A stretch of DNA of 64,000 nt from Tritrichomonas musculus (Eukaryota > Parabasalia > Tritrichomonadida > Tritrichomonadidae), in the NCBI GenBank assembly GCA_039105265.1, contig JAPFFF010000063.1, forward strand, positions 744,001 to 808,000, given 5' to 3'. The notes under the pieces were generated by a model, which saw only the letters and a list, made by a program, of their open reading frames with translations, did no database searches and was not told the origin of the DNA. Positions 43,313 through 54,540 of the stretch are shown here, piece after piece. The number at the start of each line of letters is the position of its first letter. Within the stretch, counting starts at the first letter, position 1. The translations under genes were made by a program, and so were the position numbers.

Positions 43313-44321
43313 TTCATTTTTCTTTAAACTTTGGCATGAAAATTTTATATATAAAGAATGTATAATATAATGCAAAATATATGATTTAAATATATTGATC
43401 ACTAATAGTAGCATAGAAATAATTACATTTCAGAGAGATTCAAATCACGAATTCCATGAAATTAAAATAATTCATTCCATAATTAGAGGACAAATATACT
43501 ATATATTTCTATTATATTCATAAATAAAAATCAATTGATTTGTCTGTTATTGTGATTTATTCAACTTTATATTTGAATTAAAATTGCAAACAAATCACAA
43601 TAATAAATTATATATTTGATTTTTTCGTCTTATGATTATTTCAACAAAAATTATAATATTTTTGTTTTCAAACCGCAAAAAATGTATTCATATATTATTC
43701 CGAAAAAAATGTTATTTAATTTAAGTTGATTTTCATTGGTATTAAAAAATCTAATGATTTTTATTATTAATGAAATTAATTATTTTATTAATGAATGTGT
43801 AAAAATAATTTTTGATTTAAAATTTATAATATAAGCAGAATATTGAGAAATAAAAAAAAAATATTCTTTTTATATTTCATTCAAATTAATTCAATTTTTT
43901 TAAAATAAATATATCTAATTATTTAAAACGAAAAAAAAGTAATCATGAGATGCATTAATAATTATTTTTAACATATATATTAATTTTAAAGTATGCAATT
44001 TCAAATAAGACTGTACTTTGAGTTAGTTGTGAAAGTTTTTGTTGGCATCCCTTTTACAAAGCCTTATTATTTTATGGTTTGTTTATAATGATGAAAAAGA
44101 ATATCAAACTTACAGACACATCATTTGGGATTATTTAATAAACAACACCAAGAAGAGAATTAATGAATGCTCAAGTGAAAATCAATTGAATTGAATGAAG
44201 GAATTAAAGTATCGTGAAAAAGTTCTTTACTACAGAAAAAAATCATTTACAGTGAGGTCATTCATTCAAATTACCATAAAATTGAGAAAATATAATAAAA
44301 TATTAACGATTAAAAAAGGTA
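43313..44321. other. AT-rich intergenic region with degraded coding traces
   Basis: Mostly featureless. At about 44080-44260 the plus strand shows short runs resembling a protein (NDEKEYQTYRHIIWDYL), possibly upstream remains of the next entry. Confidence 0.3.
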
Positions 44322-44756
44322 TTGATATTCGACCTTTTTTTTTATTTTGGTAAAGGACTATTTCAATGTCTTAAAATTTTTTTCAAACTTTTTGTGAATT
44401 TTCACTTCACCGTAAAAACTTTTCACCGGCTTAAAGAGCTTTTCAATGATACTTTATTTAGACAATTCAAAGATAATTATAATTTATATTATTTCTATAT
44501 TTTCCTTGATCCAGATGAGCAAAGTGTAGAAATTAAAAATATAGCCCAATTTGTTCTTCAATTTATAAATGAAAATGATGATTTCAATAATGAAATAATT
44601 GAAGTTTTAATCTTCTTGAATAAATATTCATTCGATGCAATGGATGAATCTTTCGATGTTTTGAAAACAAAAGTACCAGAAAAAATAAAAGGTAATGAAT
44701 TCATTTCTGATGTTTTTTTAAATGATTTCTATAATAAAAAAATGGGAATTAATTGA
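44322..44756 (+). pseudogene. Unrecognised open frame without a start codon
   Basis: Open frame of 145 codons. No ATG occurs before residue ~110, so it cannot start normally at its 5' end. The later part (FKDNYNLYYFYIFLD; FVLQFINENDDFNNEIIEVL) looks like genuine alpha-helical protein. No family recognised. Probably the 3' remnant of a lost gene. Confidence 0.35.
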
Positions 44757-44943
44757 AAAAACAGCGATTTTGCTCTAAATGAAAAAACAAATGAAGAAAT
44801 ATCTTCAATCTTTAAAAAATGCAATCAATTTTTTTTTGCTATTCAATAAAAACATAATATTAACTTTCTGTTGTCAATGAAAAGTTCTTCAATAAATAAA
44901 TAAATAAGAAAATAATCCAATAAAGTATTTTTTATATAAGTAA

Positions 44944-46019
44944 TTAAGAAAATCCAAAATTCTCAACTTCGATTGCTGTTAATAATTTTTCTTTAAGCAT
45001 CCAATGTGATTCATAACGAGGTAATTCGATTTGATTATAACATGTGTGCGATATTGGAAATGATTGTTTGCTTGAATCTGTAAATTTAATATTAATTTTT
45101 CCTCCTAGTTTATCGAAATATTCGAAACCTTCAACAGGAACAACTGATGTGCCTGTAATAAATTTCAACAATTTCTTTAAATCTTCATCATCAAAACTTG
45201 AAATGACTTCAAAGAAACAATCGACATATTCTATATCATCAGATGAATACATACAATTACTTCTCCAATCTTGAACATCAATATTATCTTGTCCTTTTAT
45301 GAAATTCCTAATATCTTCCCATCCAATGTGTTTTACATCTGAAATTTTAACTGCACTTTCAAAACCTTCTTTGATTGCATTGATTTTATCATAATCACTA
45401 ATTAATTTTTTTTGAATTATCAAATCTATGTATTCATTTTTATTGTAATTCGTAACATCTTTGTTATTACCATCATAACACAATTCATCACCATCCGAAT
45501 CAACAAATGTTAAATACATATTAGAAACATCATTTTGTGTAATGCTCATTAAAGAGTTATATATATAATAGTCATATTCTCTCATGTCATTGATATCTAT
45601 ATTTTCATCAAATATGAATTTCCAAATGGATGACATTAATTTCAAATCATTACTTTGTCTATTATTGAATGATACACCTAAAACCTGACCTATTAGTTTA
45701 AATATTTCTGTATCATCATAATTTTCATTGATCATATAATATTCTCCATCAGGTGTCGTAATAATTGCACCTGTATCAATTATTTCTTTACTAATCGTCG
45801 AAACCCAATCTCTGAATAAACCACCTTCATCATACCCATTTTCATCTTTGTAAGTATATTAACTCGTTTCCTTTTAATATCCATATTTTCGAACCTATCA
45901 AAAGTATCAAATATTATATCATCTCTATTAACAGTAATATATATAAATTCATCTTCATAAATGATTTTTTCGAAATATTTTTCAATACTGTAAATTTCTT
46001 CTTCGTCCTCAGAACTCAT
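44944..46019 (-). pseudogene. Small HECT-type E3 ubiquitin ligase, single frameshift
   Basis: Starts at ATG 46019 (MSSEDEEEIYSIEKYF) and runs to 44944. The first frame carries the HECT opening (YITVNRDDIIFDTFDRF). The sequence then shifts by one frame near 45860 into GYDEGGLFRDWVSTISKEII, the conserved DxGGL-R-W block. It continues to LLKFITGTSVVPVEGFEYF and SHTCYNQIELPRY, whose Cys is the catalytic thioester residue, ending ENFGFS. Apart from that one shift all HECT landmarks are present, about 355 residues in total. It transfers ubiquitin from an E2 to substrates if expressed. One indel could be a real mutation or a sequencing error. Good initiators lie 5 and 17 nt upstream, and TAAA follows the stop. 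Confidence 0.8.
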
Positions 46020-46021
46020 TT

Positions 46022-46026
46022 TGTGA
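46022..46026 (-). promoter_or_regulatory. Initiator (Inr) TCACA
   Basis: Minus-strand TCACA has its A 5 nt upstream of the HECT ATG. A second match, TCATT at 46034-46038, is 17 nt upstream. Confidence 0.4.
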
Positions 46027-46639
46027 AAATAAAAATGAAATTAAATTTGAAAAATTTTAATTAATTGAAATTTTATAAAATTTTTAATTAATTGAAATTA
46101 ATTGAAATTTTATAAAATTTTAATTGAAATTTGAATAATTTTTTAGAAAATTTTCAATTCAATTGGAATAATGACAAACATTTATTTATCAGACATGGCA
46201 ATTTTTTTTTTTTTTTTTTTATAATAATGCAATCTTGTTGACTTTATAAATGAAATTTATTGGACATAACAAGATACTATATAAAGAAATAAATTTAAAA
46301 TTTCGAAAAATTTTTGATTTCTGGAAAGAAAAAGTAACGATAATTGATTTATCAGGGATGATTATTTTCTTTTCAAAAAGAAATAGAATTATTCGTTTTT
46401 TTATTCTGAAAAAAATCGAAAATTTCTGAATTTGAAATTCTGGAAATCATCAGAAATAGAAGCAGAACTATCAATAAATTCTAAAATATCATTATGAAAA
46501 TCAACCTTTTCATCTTCAGCTAAAGAAAAGAAGAATAAAATATACTTGATCTTTTAGTATATTTTAATAATCTTTTTTCCGAAGACTAATTTGATAAAAT
46601 CAAATATAAATTATGCGAATTGTGCATAGAAGGCGATCA

Positions 46640-47187
46640 TTGAAAAGCAAGAACAAGTAAAATTATGACTTTTCAGAAGAGTTTAATTCAAAATTATTCT
46701 TAGCTTGCTGGGAATCTACTGTTAATGGGGAAGTTTCAGTTAACAAGGATAAATATGATACATTAGCTAATATTACACCACCTGTTATTATTTCAACATC
46801 AAATAATTCAGTTTCTTTTGAAAAAGTTCAATTGACCGAAAAATTCTAGGCACACAAACAAAAGTGAATGTTTTAAACGCACACAGCAAATCCATTTTAC
46901 AAATATCAGAACCATCTGGAGGGGAGTCGAACACTTTTTAAGTGGTTGCTCTCAAAAAATTACTTAAAATTTCTACAGGTTCATCCCTTGTTACAGTCCA
47001 AGGTTTCAAATATCTTGGCTCAATTGGTGGATTGTTCCATTTAAACTTTTTAAATATTGATTCAAATGGACTTCTTGAATCTCACACTTGCTTTATCAAA
47101 ATTGATATTCCATGCTTCGATTCAATTGAAAAATTTGAAAATAAACTATTATTAGCAATTGAATGCGATAATTTCAATGTTGTGTAA
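46640..47187 (+). pseudogene. HECT domain C-terminal remnant, opposite orientation
   Basis: The plus frame ending at 47187 reads LKKLLKISTGSSLVTVQGF, then ESHTCFIKIDIPCFD and NKLLLAIECDNFNVV. It aligns along its length with the end of the HECT gene at 44944, including the catalytic-Cys motif. Upstream (about 46640-46850) another frame gives FNSKLFLACWESTVNGEVSV, perhaps the same gene's N-terminal flank. Several stops and frame changes lie between. Much older than the minus-strand copy. Confidence 0.65.
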
Positions 47188-47765
47188 AAGATTATTAATT
47201 AAAATTATGTTCGATATTCTTTTAAAGTAAAATATTTTTCTCTTTGGGTTAGTAATATATAGATATGGCTATTTTTTTAAAAATATAGAATATAGGAATA
47301 AATTAAAATTTTTTATATAAAATCAAACAATAGATAGTTCTGTAATTTTAGTTTTTGATATAAAACAATAATTTTTTGTTTATTTTTTTCATTTATTGAG
47401 AAATAAAACTGTTTTCAGAAAAACTAAAATAATTAGATATGAAATGTATGATTCGCTATCATGAGAGTAATTATAATAATTATTATCTCGAGAGAAATAA
47501 TTTTTTTCTGCCCACCTATCTTAAGAACAATTCTTTTTTTTTTTTTTCTACCCACTTATCATTCTCTGAATTAGTAATCAAAACAAACTTTATTTGGAAT
47601 ACTTGATGGATAAATATAAAGAAATTATTAAATGATAATTCTTTGCATATATTTTTTTATATTACGCTTTTTTTAAAATATAATATTATTTGATAACATA
47701 TTTGCTAATGATAGTAATAATAATAATAAAAATAAAATCATAAAAAAGTCTTTTATCATATATAA
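47188..47765. other. AT-rich intergenic region
   Basis: A short direct repeat (ttttctgcccacctatc / ttttctacccacttatc) near 47503-47565. No gene. Confidence 0.4.
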
Positions 47766-50700
47766 TTAACAAAGAATGAGTCTATTACGATTTTGTTCAA
47801 TGTAATTACATATTTCAACAAAAGAAGGCCTGTCATTAGGTTTGAAACTCATGCATTTCTTTATTAGTTTAGCAGATCCAGGGGCAATCGAGGAAGGAAT
47901 TTTTGGCATTTTTCCACTTTTTACATCAAATGGCGAATACTTTAATTGTTCGCCAGTTAAAATGAAACAAAGCAAAACACCAAATGAATAAACGTCCGCT
48001 TTTTCAGATGATACTTCTTCTTCATTCAATATTTCAGGGGCGATGTAATCGTTTGCTTCAATAAATTTCGGATAAACCATGAATGCTTCATAATCATAGC
48101 CAATTGGATGAGTAAAATGAAATCCACTTAATTTTACATGTTTATCTGAATCAAGAAGAACATTTTCAGGTTTCATATTTATTCCTACATAACCTTTTCC
48201 ACGGATAAACTTCAAAGCCTGAGAAATTTCTGTAATGATGTTTATCTTCTCTTTTATGTTCAATCTAGAAACAACTTCTTTCAAGTTGTGAGGACAGTAT
48301 TCGAAAACAATTTTAACTGATTGATCTAGATCTCCATTGAAAATTCCATATGATTTAATAATATTTTCATGCCTCAAATCATTAATTATGCAATATTCAC
48401 GATACAAATTAGCAGCTTCACTCATTTGGATTTCTTTATCTTGTGCAAATATTTTATTATCAAACATTTTCAATGCAAAGAACTTATCCTTAATTTTGGG
48501 ATATATCGCTTTATTGGTCAATATAAATGATTTTTTCCCCAAATTTTGTATTATTTTAAATTTAGAAATAACTTCGGAATCCAATATTTTAAACTCTTCA
48601 TCAACGTGAAAGGAAATTGAGTCATCACTTATATATGGCTTTGAGCCATCACTTATATATGGCTTTGAGCCATCACTTATATATGGCTTTGAGTCATCAT
48701 TTATATATGGCTTTGAATCATTTTTTGTTGACATTTCAACTGGACTAATTGAAGGCTTAATTGAACTATGTGGCCTCTTTATTTTCTTTTTATCTTTGCT
48801 AGGATTATTATCATTCACAGGTTTAATTAATAAAGAACTATTTGATGAAGAATGGACATTTTTAAGTGGTGTAACTTTTATTATTTCTTTTGGTCCAGTT
48901 TTTGTAGGTTTTGATGCTTCTTTTGGTTCATGCTTAATAATTGGTTTTATATCAGTTTTTGTTATAGGATCTTTGGTATTAAAAGTAATTTTCTTCACAA
49001 CTGGAGTAATTTTTGCTTTATGGTTAATGATTTCAATTGTTATTTTTCGTTCAGATAATTTTCTCACACAGTCAGAATCAGAGAAGGCTTTATCATGATA
49101 AGTTAATTGAATGTTTTCAGGAGAAATTAATACTGCATTTGAAATAAAATTCTTTTTCAGCCAATAAACTGTGTTTAATTCTGAAACAAATTCATTTTTA
49201 CTGAAAATTGGATAATTAAACTTAAACTCAGGTACATACAAATGAGCATATAGCTGGCAATCGAAATCCATCAATCTTTTCTTGTATTCAGCAGGTTCAT
49301 AACATTTATCATCTTTATTTTTGGTATAAATAAAGAGATGTCTTTGCGATAATTTTGTTTTTATATATTTAATTGCATCTAAAACAGTGAGTATTTCACT
49401 TACTTTAAATTCTTTCTTTTCCAATGAACCTTCACATTTAATTAAAATCCTTTTGCAATGTATGTAAATGTTCATGTCCTTTTCAAGCTTAATATCAAGA
49501 TTCAACTTATTCTTCCTATCACTTTTTAAATAAAAATTCATTTCAAAATCAGGTGACAAAATTGATTTGTAATGATTTGAAACATCTTCAATTGTATCAC
49601 CATAATTGAAAATGTATTCTTTAAATTCATCTTTTTCTGGTATTGCAATATAAATTGGAATTGATTTTTCATTTACATCAACAGAGATAACTGCTTTGGA
49701 TGGAATTTTGTAAAATGAGAAAGGTTTTTCATGTGACAAAATGAAACCGTAGAAAGAGAAATCAATTGAATTTTTAGCAATTTTCAAAAGTTTCGATTCT
49801 TTAATAAAGATTGATTTTATTGATTCAATTGTGTTATCAACATTGATGTCCAACACAATAACTTTTCCTTTGAAATTGAAAGTAATGCGATTTTGTTTTT
49901 CATAAGAATATTGAATATTAAATTCAGTTTGATCAGGGAAAGAGCCAGCATGAAATTTTGAATGAAGTTTATATTCTTTTTTATTAATTTTTGCTGTGAA
50001 TTTGGTTTGACTTTCTGTTAATTTAAACATGGAATTAATTATTGTTGCTAATTCGGAAAAATCATCAGTGGATTCAGAAATATGAAGAGTTGCCCTGACT
50101 CCAGATTCGTTTGTTATAAAGAATGTTTTTGTATTTTCATCTTTATTACTGAGTGTCAGAAAATATTCAAGTTTAAACAACGAGGGAATATCAAATGGTT
50201 CCAACAAATTAAAATCAGCAAACAAGTTCAATGAATCGTAATTATTTATTCCTTTGTTTAAACAAAATTTAAAAATGATTTCGTGGGCAGAATAATTCTT
50301 ATTATATTCATAAAAGGGCAGAAAAATATTGTTCTTATCAGCAATGTTTAAGATAAAAACCCATTCTTGACTTTCCATTCCAAACAATCTTATAAATAAA
50401 TCATTTTTATATGAGGAACACAATGGATCCCAAAAACTCATTTTTTTATCTTCAATTATTACATCGGCAACTTCATATTTTTTAAAGATTTTGGCTTGAA
50501 GTTCGTCATAAACTTCATTGAGAAAATCAATAATTCTTGGATTTGCCTTATGCAAAATAATTGTATTAGAATATGTTTTTCCTGATTTGAAAGTGAAACA
50601 AAAATTACAAGTGAAAGATATCTTCAATTCGTACTGAAATTCATTTGATTTTTTTCGACCATTGACAATATCATTTGTTTTCAAATATGTTTTCATTATG

Positions 50701-51923
50701 CTATTTTCAGTATAGTTGTCAAGAACGATATATTTTTTGCCACTTTCAGATGGTTTGTCTTTGTTGATGAAAGTCAGCACATGACAAGGGTATTGTGGCT
50801 TTTTAATAATGATTTCAGTTGCATTATCAGGAGTATCTGAATCGTTCATAAAGTTGATCAATAAGCAATCTGCAAATGCAAACTGATTATTAATGATAAA
50901 TCCAATATCTTTTCGTTTAATTTTTGTTAGATATGAATATTTTTTAATTTTGTTGTTTTTTCGTGCGTATAATACTTTAAATATATTGGCAACGATGTCG
51001 TTATTCTTCCTCGATGTCACCATATCGTTAGGACTCAATTTGGATCGTTTTTCTGAATCAACTAAATAAAAGAGATTCCTCTCGATTCTCAACTGTTTCT
51101 CAATTAAACAGTTGACGCTGTAAACGCTTGTTTCAAAATAAAATTTACATTGGATGGAGATCGTGATATTATTATCGTTGTCCGTAACTTCCATATTTAC
51201 ATTGTAAGTTGAATCCGTATCTGGATCTTTTTGAATAAATTCGAAAAGGGGAACTTTTTCCGATAAAGATGAAAGTTCTTGCTCATCAATCGAATTTTCA
51301 TCTGAAATTCCGTTTTTATTGCAAAACGATATAAAACTAGGACTGTATAAAATATTTGTTTTTATTTCATCTGTTTTTTGCGAATATATCAGTAATGTGT
51401 CTTTTAAATTACCGACTGTTGCATTTTTTTGCATACAAACAAAAGTAAATGAGCCAAAATATGTACGAACTAAAAAGTAATCATCATTTACTGTAATCTC
51501 GAAAGGGTTATCTTTGGTTGTGCTGTAATTGATAATCATTTCATTATCAGATAATACTCTGTTTTCATATTTGATAATAATATTTTGTGGAACTGTAAAA
51601 AATTGCTGAGAAAAATGATCTTTTATAGAAAAAACATTGGTATATTTATCAATTTCTAATACGTATTGGTGATTAAAAGATGAAATACTAAAGAATGATT
51701 TGGTCTTTGATGAAAATTCAACATATATGTACTCTGTTGGAGCATATCCAAGGGAAATTAATTCATAATCTCGCGATTTAGAAAGAAAAATATTATTAAA
51801 TGAAAGAATTAGTTCTTCCTCTTTCCGATTTAAAATTGAGCAAACATCAGAATAAACTTCTTTCGTATTTGCGCAGCTTAAGGATAACGGATATTTAGCG
51901 CCTTGAAAAAAAAATTTTTGCAT
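47766..51923 (-). CDS. Multi-ubiquitin-like-domain pseudokinase
   Basis: Encodes 1,385 residues from ATG 51923. The frame extends 20 codons further to ATG 51983, but 51923 starts exactly at the first ubiquitin-like (UBL) strand and has an initiator 15 nt upstream. UBL-type regions are visible at about 1-75, 80-150, 675-750, 825-895 and 895-965, with typical V-L-S-D-N-E-M-I-style turns. A Lys/Ser-rich linker follows, with four 8-residue repeats (KPYISDGS type). The C-terminal kinase fold (about 1110-1385) keeps the ALK lysine near 1152. The HRD motif is replaced by GIN near 1247 and DFG by SGF near 1266. Both catalytic aspartates are lost, so phosphotransfer is unlikely. It probably acts as a scaffold. 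Confidence 0.85.
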   Translation of the reverse strand: MQKFFFQGAKYPLSLSCANTKEVYSDVCSILNRKEEELILSFNNIFLSKSRDYELISLGYAPTEYIYVEFSSKTKSFFSISSFNHQYVLEIDKYTNVFSIKDHFSQQFFTVPQNIIIKYENRVLSDNEMIINYSTTKDNPFEITVNDDYFLVRTYFGSFTFVCMQKNATVGNLKDTLLIYSQKTDEIKTNILYSPSFISFCNKNGISDENSIDEQELSSLSEKVPLFEFIQKDPDTDSTYNVNMEVTDNDNNITISIQCKFYFETSVYSVNCLIEKQLRIERNLFYLVDSEKRSKLSPNDMVTSRKNNDIVANIFKVLYARKNNKIKKYSYLTKIKRKDIGFIINNQFAFADCLLINFMNDSDTPDNATEIIIKKPQYPCHVLTFINKDKPSESGKKYIVLDNYTENSIMKTYLKTNDIVNGRKKSNEFQYELKISFTCNFCFTFKSGKTYSNTIILHKANPRIIDFLNEVYDELQAKIFKKYEVADVIIEDKKMSFWDPLCSSYKNDLFIRLFGMESQEWVFILNIADKNNIFLPFYEYNKNYSAHEIIFKFCLNKGINNYDSLNLFADFNLLEPFDIPSLFKLEYFLTLSNKDENTKTFFITNESGVRATLHISESTDDFSELATIINSMFKLTESQTKFTAKINKKEYKLHSKFHAGSFPDQTEFNIQYSYEKQNRITFNFKGKVIVLDINVDNTIESIKSIFIKESKLLKIAKNSIDFSFYGFILSHEKPFSFYKIPSKAVISVDVNEKSIPIYIAIPEKDEFKEYIFNYGDTIEDVSNHYKSILSPDFEMNFYLKSDRKNKLNLDIKLEKDMNIYIHCKRILIKCEGSLEKKEFKVSEILTVLDAIKYIKTKLSQRHLFIYTKNKDDKCYEPAEYKKRLMDFDCQLYAHLYVPEFKFNYPIFSKNEFVSELNTVYWLKKNFISNAVLISPENIQLTYHDKAFSDSDCVRKLSERKITIEIINHKAKITPVVKKITFNTKDPITKTDIKPIIKHEPKEASKPTKTGPKEIIKVTPLKNVHSSSNSSLLIKPVNDNNPSKDKKKIKRPHSSIKPSISPVEMSTKNDSKPYINDDSKPYISDGSKPYISDGSKPYISDDSISFHVDEEFKILDSEVISKFKIIQNLGKKSFILTNKAIYPKIKDKFFALKMFDNKIFAQDKEIQMSEAANLYREYCIINDLRHENIIKSYGIFNGDLDQSVKIVFEYCPHNLKEVVSRLNIKEKINIITEISQALKFIRGKGYVGINMKPENVLLDSDKHVKLSGFHFTHPIGYDYEAFMVYPKFIEANDYIAPEILNEEEVSSEKADVYSFGVLLCFILTGEQLKYSPFDVKSGKMPKIPSSIAPGSAKLIKKCMSFKPNDRPSFVEICNYIEQNRNRLILC
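48621..48716 (-). repeat. 24-bp coding tandem repeat, 4 units
   Basis: Four contiguous 24-bp units inside the pseudokinase linker encode S/D-KPYI-S/N-D repeats. They keep the frame. Confidence 0.85.
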
Positions 51924-51935
51924 TAAAAGGTTCAA

Positions 51936-51940
51936 TATGA
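51936..51940 (-). promoter_or_regulatory. Initiator (Inr) TCATA
   Basis: Minus-strand TCATA has its A 15 nt upstream of ATG 51923. It supports that start over the ATG at 51983, which has no match within 40 nt. Confidence 0.45.
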
Positions 51941-51983
51941 AAGAGAACGTTTGTTTTACCGTAATTATGAGAATCTCAGACAT

Positions 51984-53542
51984 GATTGAATATTCTCAGA
52001 CATTTTTTGAGAAAACACATTGAAAAAGAGAAAAATATCTTAATTTTTTTTGTGAATTAATTCAAATTTTTGTAAATTTTAAATAAATCCTCTCAATAAT
52101 GTCTGTGATCAAAAACTCATAAACTATTCAATTTTCGATCCGAAGTTCTCAATTTAGCGATCATTTCCTTTGAAAATTATTACTTCATTTCAATATTTGT
52201 ACTAGACTAAAAGATTCATCGTTCATTAGCAATCCAGTGCTCAGAAAGCGACGTCAGGTTCAACATTAGGAATTAGATCAAAGATAGATGTGATCATTGG
52301 CAATCCAAGCTTTTTTAAGCTTCAATATGAAAAACAAATTTCTAAAATAATCCCAAATTTCATAGATGTTTTGATAAAATGACACAAGAATAGCAGCAAA
52401 ACGTTATTAATGGCCAATGAAACATATTTGGCTAGTAAAAATGAAAAACTTGCACAATTAGCATCCATAGTAGAAATTAAAAAAAAGAAGATTTTTAAAT
52501 AAAGATAATATACTTTATTAATTTTATCATTAGTTTTATTTTTAAACCATTGTATATTTTAATATTAATGGATATCTAACCCGAAAAGTTGTGTTTAGGA
52601 ACTTTCAATGCCCTATATGATTTTTCTTCTCAATTTTTAAATGAGTTTTCTCAAATAATATCCAAAAAAAAAATATTATATTATATCAATATACCATTTT
52701 AAAATCATATTCCTGTAAAAAAAAATACTATTACTGAAAATAATAAATAAAAACTAAACAAAAAATTGAATTATTTGAATAAATTCATTCAAAAAATGAA
52801 TAATCATTCAAAAATGTCTGAGATTAATTGAATGAGTATGAGAATCTCATAACGACGGTAGTGTTATTAATTTTATATACAAAAATTCCAAACAGACTTT
52901 TGTCAAAATCAAAAAAAATAAAAATAGACTTTAAAGACCAATTTAAACATATAAAAACATTTTTAAAGCAAATTTGAATTAATCTTTTTTGATTTTTCTG
53001 AGCTAATCTTAATTATTTTTTAGTGAATTTTAAAAATAAAATTAAGACAAAATATTGTGAAAAAAGGTTATTCAATTTTCTTGTAAAATTTATTGCTTTT
53101 TATATTTGCAAACAAGTATAAATATATTTTTTTTAGTAATTAATTATATATATAAAAGAATAAATTTAATAAATATAAAGATAAATAGAGTTTATTTTAA
53201 TTTTTGTCAACCAAAAAGTTATGTTTTTATTCTCTTAGGTATTCACAAAAATTCAGAATATCTTTTCATAATTTCAATGATAGAAACTTTTTAAATGTTA
53301 TTTAATCGTTTTAATCTTTAATTGACTAGCTTTTTTTTTTGGTATTTTGATTTGACTAACTCTGTTTTTGGTATTTCGGTTGTATTTTTGTCTATAACTT
53401 TTAACAACACTATTTGTTTTTTTAAGATCTTAAAAATTGAATGGATTCCAAAATTCAATAATTAAAATACACTTTTCGTAAAAATCTTCATTTCTACATA
53501 ATTTATTTTAATATTTATAATATTTCATTTATTATTATCATT
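51984..53542. other. Intergenic region with a possible coding scrap
   Basis: At about 52255-52500 the plus strand gives protein-like runs in changing frames (VIIGNPSFFKLQYEKQISKI; LLMANETYLASKNEKLAQL). No family recognised. The rest is AT-rich, with a hydrophobic spurious frame at 53106-53294. Confidence 0.3.
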
Positions 53543-53760
53543 AAGGTTCTCTCAAAAAAAAAAGTAAATTATTCAATATTGAATTAACTCATAGAATAAA
53601 TAATTCAATAGAACATTTTTCGGGAAAAGTTTTGGTGAAAAATAAATAAAAATTGGCCTCAACGATTAAATCTTCTTTTATTCAAAATTTTATCTGTTTT
53701 TTAATTTTATGATTTCTATCTTTTAAAAAAAAAAATCGATAAGTTTTTATAAAATAGAGA
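53543..53760 (+). repeat. ~220-bp direct repeat, copy 1
   Basis: Starts aaggttctc and contains ttattcaatattgaattaa (itself near-palindromic) and ggcctcaacgattaaatctt. Matches 54312-54540 with scattered differences and small indels. Confidence 0.75.
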
Positions 53761-53927
53761 AGAAAAATTGATAGTAATTAAGAAAGTTAAAATATTTTTT
53801 GAATATTTCGATAAATATTTAAAACCAATTTCAAAATATTCATAATACTATTTTTATTTTATTGATTAGGCAAAAACTGGATTCAAAATTGAGAGGATCA
53901 GTTTTTGAAAAAGTTTAATAAACAATC

Positions 53928-54280
53928 ATGTGTTCTCAGGAATACTTGAGCATGATGAAGGGCATCCAAACCAGCATTCTTAATTATCTTGAAGAAGAAG
54001 CTAACTCAGAGGAAAACTTACAAATTCTTGAAGACAAATTTTGTCATTACACTTAATTTCCAACATTGGGAATAACTTCCATCGTTTCCCCAACTTTTAT
54101 CCTCATATAAAAAATTCTTTTAAATTAATTAGCTAAAATAATTTTAAATTGATCATTAAGCTAATTTAGCTGATTAATATCCAGAATGATCAATTTCCAG
54201 AATTCAATGAGATTTCTCAAATATTTTTTAATCTTTTTGGAGTAAAAAAAGTTGAAAAATCAATTATATTTTTGAGGAAA
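53928..54280 (+). pseudogene. DUF3447 family N-terminal pseudogene
   Basis: ATG 53928 opens MCSQEYLSMMKGIQTSILNY, then LEEEANSEENLQILEDKF, and stops at 54056 after 42 codons. A shifted frame continues with LISNIGNNFHRFPNFYPHI, the next conserved block of the family. Later traces (ISQIFFNLFGVKKVEKSIIF) resemble the following helix. It is a decayed N-terminus of the same family as 21377-22564 and sits between the two direct-repeat copies. Confidence 0.7.
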
Positions 54281-54311
54281 TAAAATGTTTATTATTCATA
54301 GATTGATGATA

Positions 54312-54540
54312 CATTAAGGTTCTCCTTCCCTAAAAAAATGTAAATTATTCAATATTGAATTAACTCATAGAATATATAATTCAATAGAGCATTTTTCGGA
54401 AAAAGTTTTGGTGAAAAATAAAAATATTTGGCCTCAACGATTAAATCTTATTTTATTCAAAATTTTATTGAATCTTTAATTCTATGATTTCTATCTGTAA
54501 AAAAACAAAATCGGTATGATTTCATAAATATATTTTTATT
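54312..54540 (+). repeat. ~220-bp direct repeat, copy 2
   Basis: Second copy of the repeat at 53543-53760. It ends less than 20 bp before the first unit of the 3,099-bp tandem array. Confidence 0.75.

Noticed and set aside
43160-43414. 84-codon frame with repeated ITEKF-like residues
   Set aside because: It is simply the translation of the ataacggaaa repeats in the MITE arm.
53106-53294. 62-codon hydrophobic frame
   Set aside because: AT-rich DNA readily gives Ile/Phe/Tyr-rich frames; there is no supporting signal.
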